Assembly (NCBI GenBank): GCA_963457665.1
Contig: OY735212.1
Location: 53,931,338-53,995,337 of the forward strand
DNA length: 64,000 nucleotides
Origin: Thysanoteuthis rhombus
Lineage: Eukaryota > Mollusca > Cephalopoda > Oegopsida > Thysanoteuthidae
Reading direction: 5' to 3'
The position numbers were made by a program, and so were the translations under genes. The notes beneath the pieces were generated by a model that was not told the DNA's origin, made no database searches, and worked only from the letters and a program-made list of their open reading frames with translations. This document shows positions 57,386 to 64,000 of the stretch, one piece after another; positions within the stretch are counted from its first letter, which is position 1; every line of letters begins with the position of its first letter.

Positions 57386-58754
57386 TTATGTATAGAATAC
57401 AAAAATTGCTGTAATCATCTTCAGTTGAAAGAGAAGTGGGAGTTGAGTTTGATTCTGCAGTGGTCCGCATTGTATTATTCATCTTTAAGAAACTCCTATT
57501 GTCCTAACATCTTTACTTGTGTTCTACCATCAGATTTTCTCCCTTTCTACTCGTACCAGATTGCAGTACTTCTGGTCTTGCATTACTCGAGCATTCTGAG
57601 ACAAACACAACCTTCCTGTTTTACGCTAAATGTAACATCCTTATGATCTTTCAGGCTTTATTGATACCTCAGGACATCTTGTTAACGGATGCACAAAATG
57701 AAGCACATACTCAGACATTTCAAAGCTATGGTAGTTTCGGGTATTACGTGAAGGAAAACTTTCATAAAGGGAAGGATAACAGTATCTCAGGAAATTTATA
57801 TATTTGATAGGAGGCCAATGATAGGGACAATGGTTAGTGAGGTTGTTTCTGATCCTTTTGCTAATGTAGCGAGCTAGATCCTCAGAGAGGAACCATTACT
57901 GCGAATGTTCTCAACCAAACCGAGGCTAATGAAGTATTCGAAACTTCGAAAAGTAAAATATCCCTAAATCCGAAACTTTTTAAAAGACAAAGCATGTTTG
58001 GTTTGAATACAAAAAATCCAGTAAATCATAAAAGTGAAGTAAAAGGGATTTTAGAATAATTTTAAATTTTTTATATACTACGGATAAAATCTTAAGAAAT
58101 TGAAAATTTTGTACAGTATCTAATTAATAGGAAATAAATATTCTAAGAAACCCAAGTTGGCTCCCCTTACATTACATCACTAATATCTCACGTATATGCA
58201 AATATTCTGAAAACCGAAACTTTCCTGGTCCTAGACATTTCAGACAAGGGGGTACTAAACCTGCGCTACCTTTGACGCTTACGGAAAAACTTTACAATTA
58301 GTATCATGAGGAGGTCCGGTCAGATTTTATTATTCTAATTCATTTTTTTAGGCGTATAACCGAGTAATAGTATCTTTTGACGATGGACAGAAAAAGGTGC
58401 AACTGTTAGCTTTAAACATGAAAAAATCTTCAGTAAAATGAAAAAAAAAAAAATATTGTATCGGCTTTAATTAAAGACGAATTTTCATTACATTTTAGGC
58501 AAATTTTCCTGTAATTCACCAAATGTCCGTGTGTCTGTCCATCCGCCATCGCTTGATTTAAAAACGGCCAGAACCATGACCAATGCTTCTGAGGTTGCTA
58601 ATGGGACCCCGGGGCGTGTTTTTAACGAGTAGTTTTAGCAAACTCTTCCCCTCTAAAATATTTTTTTTAATGTGTGCGTATGTCTGCAGAGTCAATTTAC
58701 AATTTAAGTTCATGCTGAAACTCAGGAGCCACACAACATATCCCCATGAAATCT
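57386..58754. other. No gene recognised
   Basis: Overlapping frames of 73 and 96 codons at 57425-57807 have no known domain; the rest is AT-rich. Confidence 0.45.
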
Positions 58755-58915
58755 ACGTGTGTTAGTGAGACCAATGACAGAAGAAATTGGGTGGATGAGC
58801 ACTAGGGATAACCACTCTCCCATAACTACCTTACATGCCCAGGTAATAGTAATAAAGAACTGCTACCCCAATTGTTAACTTTGACGGGATCGAATCCTGT
58901 CACATACATTTACTC
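58755..58915. repeat. Dispersed repeat family C, copy 4
   Basis: 'ggatgagcactagggataac', 'cactctcccataactacctt', 'cccaggtaatagtaataaag', 'ctaccccaattgttaacttt' and 'gacgggatcgaatcctgtca'. It retains the best B-box-like block of the family, which is a palindrome-like 'gggatcgaatcc', so orientation is uncertain. Confidence 0.65.
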
Positions 58916-59162
58916 AGCTTTGCTCCATCTGTCACGAAGACACAATGGGAAAGAAGACTGTTCACCAATCTGGCTTGGGGGGGGGGGTGATTGCCTTGTA
59001 CATCAGCATTTGAAGTTCACAGCCCTTTCAATTTGTGCAAGATTATCTAAACAGTTCCCTGAAATGGCGAAATAGTTGAACATTACCTTAATTTAGCTAC
59101 TTGAAGAACCATTTTCAATCATAAGAATTTCTCCTTGAAAAGACTACTTTCCCTTTTACATT

Positions 59163-59163
59163 T

Positions 59164-59195
<32 letters not shown>

Positions 59196-59235
59196 TATAT
59201 ATGTGTGTGTGTATGTATGTATGTATGTATGTATG
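59163..59235. repeat. Compound microsatellite (TA)(CA)(TA)(TG)(TATG)
   Basis: TA, CA, TA, TG and GTAT blocks in succession at the left side of the hAT-like relic, at the position where the copy at 3865 also carries a TA array. Confidence 0.95.
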
Positions 59236-59590
59236 AAAATATTGGATTCAGGTCTGGTTTATGGAATTATCCAAATGTGTAAAACCAAAATAGAAAATAC
59301 ATACCCGAATGGAAAAGTAAAGAACGAAATTCATTGAGGAAAAACGGCCAAATGAACGACTTCTGATTGAACAGCATTCGTGTCACAGGAATAATCAAGA
59401 TGTTTTTAATTCTAACGTAACTTAACCAGTATTTGGAATTTAGTCGAGAGTCTTAATGTGTGATTATAGACAACTGTCGCACAAAATAGATAAGATACAA
59501 GGGCATATGAGTAAATAAGCGAAAATGTCACTTTGTTTCGCGAAACCCCTGGGATTCCGCTAGTCTAGTGGGTACGACTAAACTATAAAC
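59236..59590 (+). mobile_element. hAT-like MITE relic, second copy
   Basis: Aligns block by block with 3975-4270: 'ttggattcaggtctgg', 'aatacatacccgaatggaaa', 'gaacagcattcgtgtcaca', 'gatgtttttaattctaacg', 'tcactttgtttcgcgaaacc' then 'cctggg'. The left terminus is missing and the right terminus is not recognisable. Confidence 0.65.
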
Positions 59591-61885
59591 GACCAGGATA
59601 CACCGACATAATTGGAGACGGGAAACTTAACTATAACAGAAATAAAAATCACAATATATCAACCTCGTCGAATCAGAAATAACCGAGGTCTGGAACGAGA
59701 CAAAGAGCAGCGATTGACAAACCAATTATACCTCGACTTTTGGCAGATTTTTTTCTTACAGAGGCCGTGACGATGAAATAAATACGATAGACATTGAACC
59801 CAGTCATGATAAATGACTTTTCAAGAACGACAATGGCGCTTACAAACTATTCTTTTGATGATGTACAGTCGAGTGTATAACAGATGTGAACAATAAATTC
59901 TTACATACTCATGTTTTCTTTAGAGATATCTAATTATTTGATATTTATTGATTAATAAGAGCAGCAGAAGAGATGTTTTTGCTGGAGTTGGGTTCGGGGC
60001 TATCATGTAATAGACACAGAAATTAATTTTAATAGGTCTCTTCGTCTTCCCTACCTCCCCAAGATATGTACTCCCGATTCACAATGCTAGCGTATGGATA
60101 CAGGTGGGCCAAGTAAACAGGTGTGTATGAGATCCTAATAAAGTATTTGTTTAGCTGTCCCCCACCCTACCCTCTCGGTTGCAAAGTGTCAATAAACATA
60201 CGCCAGCAAGAGGGTGTGTAACTCTGGGTCATAACTCAAGTGATTTTTAACGTCAAAATGTCCATTTTTATTGCTGTAGAAGCAGTGAAAAAGTAATTTT
60301 AAAAACTGAGATTTCTAAAGAAAAAAAAAGTCCCCCATTTATCTAAGATTTCTTATTTCTACAGTGATTGAATGAATGGACTCTGTTTTGTCTTTACAGA
60401 CAATAGAACGCCGTTCAGGACACATACCTGGGTGAAGCGTATGGAGATCCTGGGATGCCCAGTGGTCAGAATCCCTCTTTTCGGTCTCGCTGGTGTAGTT
60501 TACAGGAGAGCAAGGAGTATTTGGCACTAGTTTGTATTCAGGAGCAGCTGGAAGGACCTCAAATTGGGCGTCAAGGAGTGGGGGGGAGCTCCACCTCCTT
60601 GTTTGGAATCAGAGTCGTTGGTCATCTAGACTTATCAAAATTGCGCAACGAATTTGCTGTTTCAAGTTTGTTGCCTTCATAAAGTCAGAAAGATATCGGC
60701 CTTGGATACTTGTTCATGACTGATTCGTCAATTTAGCTGAATAATGCCATGAATTTATATGAAAAGATTTTACAAAAAAACTTAACTTTTTCATCAATCT
60801 AATAAAAAGGGAAATTTGTCAAAATATAATTATGTCTGGAAACAGACTGGGATAAAGGAAAGCCTTCCCATAAGTTCATCAGCTAAACTCCCAATTATTA
60901 TTCAGTGTTCCTCCATCAAAAGAAAAATATCTAGTCCAATTATCAAAATTAGATAAGCTTTTTAAAGTTTCTGGATATGTATGTTCAAGATTGTTGATAG
61001 TATAGCAGGTTTGATATGCATTCGATTTTTCAACGCTGAAGCGTATGATAACGAGCTTCACCAACCAGATACTTGTGATGACACCTTCAGACCTGTCCTG
61101 TTTGACATTCGATGGCTCAAAACCGTTGTTACTACACCTTACGCTTAAAAGTGGTTGTGGGTTTGTGCATCTTAGAAGAGTATCCACATTATTATCGCTT
61201 TGTTTAACGATGTTGACATCAAACTAACATAAACTTGAGGAACACAATCACTCGACATAACTTTCACCAGGGAGGGGGGCTCAAATCCCCAGCCATCGCT
61301 GCCACTTTTCAGTTGACCTTCATCTCTGCTTTCGCCATGAATATAATCTTACACGTCATCATCCAATGCCATACAATGCAGAGCTATATAGATATATTTT
61401 ATCGTTTTTTGTAGACGAAAGACTGGCTGAAGGCGTTCGTTGTCAAACTGGAGAATTTTCTTTTAAGGGCCACTATTGTGACAGTTCTTGACGCCCAACA
61501 GTCACTGATGTCGCTGCTACCATGTGGGTTAGATCGGATCGTCCTGATATATTTACTCTCCTACAACAACAAGAAAACTACAAAATGATCTGATCGCTTG
61601 GGGTATCAGGAAACCTGAAGACTGGTTGGGAAAAGCTGGAAGGGGAAGGTCTGGGAGGTGCCTATCCCTCTATTTGGAGACCTCTGGGAATACAACTATT
61701 GCAGAAACCCAATTCAGGTCATAATGGACATAAGATTTGTGAATCACTTTTCCATGGAGGCATAAAAGAAAGAAGATGAAAACAGACCCACAGTCAATAA
61801 AAAAAGTGTAATCTCTTTTACACATAAGAAATCACTTATAAATAAATCGTCCTTTTGGACACATCTCCATTGAGTTATGTTCGAG
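59591..61885. other. No gene recognised
   Basis: Frames at 60339-60723 (62-75 codons on both strands) and 60879-61187 (102 codons, minus) lack any domain I recognise. No classifiable repeat. Confidence 0.45.
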
Positions 61886-61889
61886 TTAT

Positions 61890-62055
61890 TCTCGCAGATC
61901 ATTTGTGATTGGGGCGTACTAAGCTAGAGACCCTCAGTCATGGAATGATACTTAACGAATTTATCTCGAAGTTCATTATTATTGTAGTGGGTTCAATCCT
62001 CACTGGGCGCTTCACATACCTAGCCTTTTACTAGACTAAGCAAGATTTATAAATA
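61890..62055 (+). repeat. tRNA-derived SINE
   Basis: 'agtgggttcaatcctcactg' (B-box, one change) then 'ggcgcttcacatacctagcc', 'ttttactagactaagcaaga' and 'tttataaataaataaag' (tail). The A-box side near 61945-61975 is eroded. Confidence 0.7.
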
Positions 62056-62401
62056 AATAAAGACTGTGCTTATATGAAAATATACCCAAATACCATCTAC
62101 CGGCAGTATACCACTCATACTATGTGTTTTCTGGATTTTTCAGAAGTATCAATGTTTTTATGACGCGGAAACGTAAATATACCTTTTCCCCACCATTTCG
62201 CTCATTATTAACAAAAATGAAACGTCAAGTCTGTCGTATTCCACCAGAGCTGAATTGACAAGTCTTGAATTTAATCAAAATATGGGTTTTCTTTTGAATT
62301 GAAACTTCTCATTTCAATATAACTCGGAATTTTTGAGATGAGGTATTATTATTTCCATTATTATTCGGACCATCCTCATCTTTGTTGTTTTTTATACAAC
62401 G

Positions 62402-62433
62402 TTTCGGCCGTTGCACTCTACGGCCTTCGTCAG
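62402..62433 (-). ncRNA. Hammerhead-ribozyme-like half core, left arm
   Basis: Exact inverted copy of the right-arm motif, read on the minus strand. Confidence 0.55.
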
Positions 62434-62613
62434 GTATCATTACAGCATCAGACAAATTACTGTTAAGTAATCTGATGGTACTAGGTTCGATCCTAGTGTG
62501 AGGCAGTATAACAATACTACTAACGCTGAAAGAGGGGAGTACGGTCGATATACCCCCGTCGGATAAAATAAAGGGTTCGGTTCGTTACTTCCCAAAAATC
62601 TCCCAGATGATAC

Positions 62614-62645
62614 CTGACGAAGGCCGTAGAGTGCAACGGCCGAAA
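62614..62645 (+). ncRNA. Hammerhead-ribozyme-like half core, right arm
   Basis: CTGACGA at 62614-62620, stem II GGCCGT/ACGGCC without mismatch, then GAAAC at 62642-62646. The UH cleavage-site strand and stem I were not identified, so activity is unproven. Confidence 0.55.
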
Positions 62646-62690
62646 CGTTGTATAAAAAACAACAAAGATGAGGATGGTCCGAATAATAAT

Positions 62691-64000
62691 TCTCATTTCA
62701 AGTATCGAAATATTCTTCAAATGATTTAGAGAACGAAAAAATGTCTATAGATGTCAAAATGAAAAATTGAGTCCATAACATGGGATCATTAGGTAAATAG
62801 CGGATCTATGAAACAATCATCGATTTTTGTTCCCGGCGAGAAAAAAAAAAAAAAAAAAAAAATTAGTATTTAAGGTGCTGGTTTTTTTATCTGGATTCGA
62901 ACACCGACCACTTGTAATAAACAGGCAACTGTCAGTTGAAAGGCGAACCACGAAGCATGCTAATTGGAGTCTGGCTTGGTCGGAACGAATTTGAATTACA
63001 ACAACCGTGTCAAATGGAAAAATGATAAACCATGAAATTGAAGGGAGGGGGGCAACAATTTTTTTAGATTCTCTTCTCGTTCCAAGTGTTTGTCACTTCT
63101 TATTGAAATTGCACACACGGATGCTAAGCACACTGAACACACAATTAAAAACAATAAAACTTGCTAGTGACCTTACGTGCATAGCAGCAAGAACCACATA
63201 ATTGTATTACTAGCATATACCACGGAACTGTAATGAAAAACGAAACAGTAGAAAAGGTGTATCACGTGGGACACTTAAACGTGTAATAAGCTATAAAATG
63301 CGTCATAAAGCTGAATAGCTCTGCAAATATGTACGGAATAGATTGTAAAAAAAGAACTTTCCTGTTAAGATAAGTAGTTTTTATTTTTGTCCATTTAAAA
63401 ATATATAAACGTGTCGGGAGGTCTTTAGAGATTTAATGATTGATTTTTCGTAAATAGCTGCCAATTATTCACGGATATACAATCTAATATTCTTTCTTTC
63501 TTAAGCACGTCGCCATTTTTGGTTAATGTTACGAAACAAGTATTCACGCTTATACTGTCTTATATACATAAACAGCATTTATAATATTTCAGAGGTTCTC
63601 AAATCAAGGAGGAATTCCTTCCCTGGTGGTGTGGGGAAAACCCTGGGCTTTAGAGAGAGGTGATTGATTCTGTCCAACTGTGGTCCCAAATTCGGAATAT
63701 TGGCCTTTGGGACTGCAAATTACATTTGCTTTTTAAGAATTATTCAAATAGATTTATATCTGCTAATATAGAACTAAGCATCTATAAGAAATGCATTCTT
63801 TATTGTTCTAGCTGATTTCTGCCAATCAGAAGGAAATTTGTAAAAGCTTGCACTAGTTTAGAAACGCTCACTGAATATTTACGGTTTAACAATGGAGATG
63901 TTGAAAATGGCCCAAGCAGCCGTAACATCAATAGCACCCCCATCAATAAAAATAATACATAAGATGCACATTTGTTGGTAAGAAATTGAATTTTTTTTTT
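62691..64000. other. No gene recognised
   Basis: Contains a poly(A) run at about 62841-62862 and a tRNA-like scrap 'gattcgaacaccgaccactt' near 62896 (reverse SINE head). The rest is AT-rich with no supported feature. The missing first Brachyury exon was not found. Confidence 0.5.

Larger units (their letters stand above)
62357..62690. repeat. 84-bp perfect inverted repeat carrying paired hammerhead-like motifs around a tRNA-like core
   Basis: The left arm 62357-62440 and right arm 62607-62690 are exact reverse complements by eye over all 84 bases. Each arm contains CTGACGA, a six-pair stem (GGCCGT/ACGGCC) with an 8-nt loop, then GAAAC, the conserved half of a hammerhead ribozyme. It is read on the plus strand in the right arm (62614-62645) and on the minus strand in the left arm. 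Downstream 'gttgt' and 'acaac' can pair. The 166-bp spacer contains 'ctaggttcgatcctag', a perfect pol III B-box in a T-arm-like hairpin. The combination 'CTGACGAAGGCC..GGCCGAAACGTTG' resembles motifs published for Penelope-like elements. No reverse transcriptase is seen nearby. Confidence 0.75.

Noticed and set aside
588..64000. CRISPR array or bacterial operon signals
   Set aside because: Tandem arrays here are microsatellites or minisatellites without unique spacers, and gene structure is spliced eukaryotic.
40254..64000. Missing N-terminal Brachyury exon (LWxxF...TNEMIVTK)
   Set aside because: I looked for the reverse complement of the conserved peptide codons and found no acceptable match; not called.

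Overview
The window is AT-rich, intron-rich metazoan nuclear DNA. It holds one recognisable protein-coding gene, on the minus strand: six coding exons of a Brachyury (T/TBXT) T-box transcription factor between 40253 and 26344. The protein is protostome-like. The surrounding DNA is full of tRNA-derived SINEs carrying a 'ctggcacaaggccac' box and a 'gaggatcgaac' B-box complement, fragments of RTE-type LINEs, Tc1/mariner relics and (TA)n arrays. That mix suggests a cephalopod mollusc, most likely an octopus. This is an inference from repeat style and the Brachyury sequence, not from a database match.

Layout. Positions 1-25640 lie downstream of the gene and hold no convincing gene. They contain an RTE reverse-transcriptase fragment, a mariner relic, a hAT-like MITE, two further MITE-like inverted-repeat elements, several SINEs, two RTE 3' fragments and simple repeats. 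Positions 25637-40253 hold the Brachyury exons in the order 40253-39989, 35820-35680, 31353-31292, 29872-29811, 27854-27684 and 26720-26344 (stop). All splice junctions are GT-AG and the exon phases agree, giving 358 residues from inside the T-box to the C-terminus. The start codon and the first part of the T-box were not found. They should lie in an exon above 40253, either within intron 1 sequence I failed to recognise or, more likely, beyond 64000. Positions 40254-64000 are therefore probably intron 1 and/or upstream DNA. They hold SINEs, a Tc1 relic, long palindromes and inverted-repeat structures.

Most worth following up: (1) an 84-bp perfect inverted repeat at 62357-62690 whose arms each carry a hammerhead-ribozyme-like half-core and which encloses a tRNA-like B-box; (2) three weaker hammerhead-like cores, one of them in the sense orientation in the Brachyury intron just upstream of the first visible exon; (3) an unannotated 76-nt exon-like segment with good splice sites, open only in the Brachyury frame, whose inclusion would truncate the T-box; (4) two overlapping near-perfect palindromes around (TA)n at 46187-46465; (5) several dispersed repeat families seen in two to five copies in this window.
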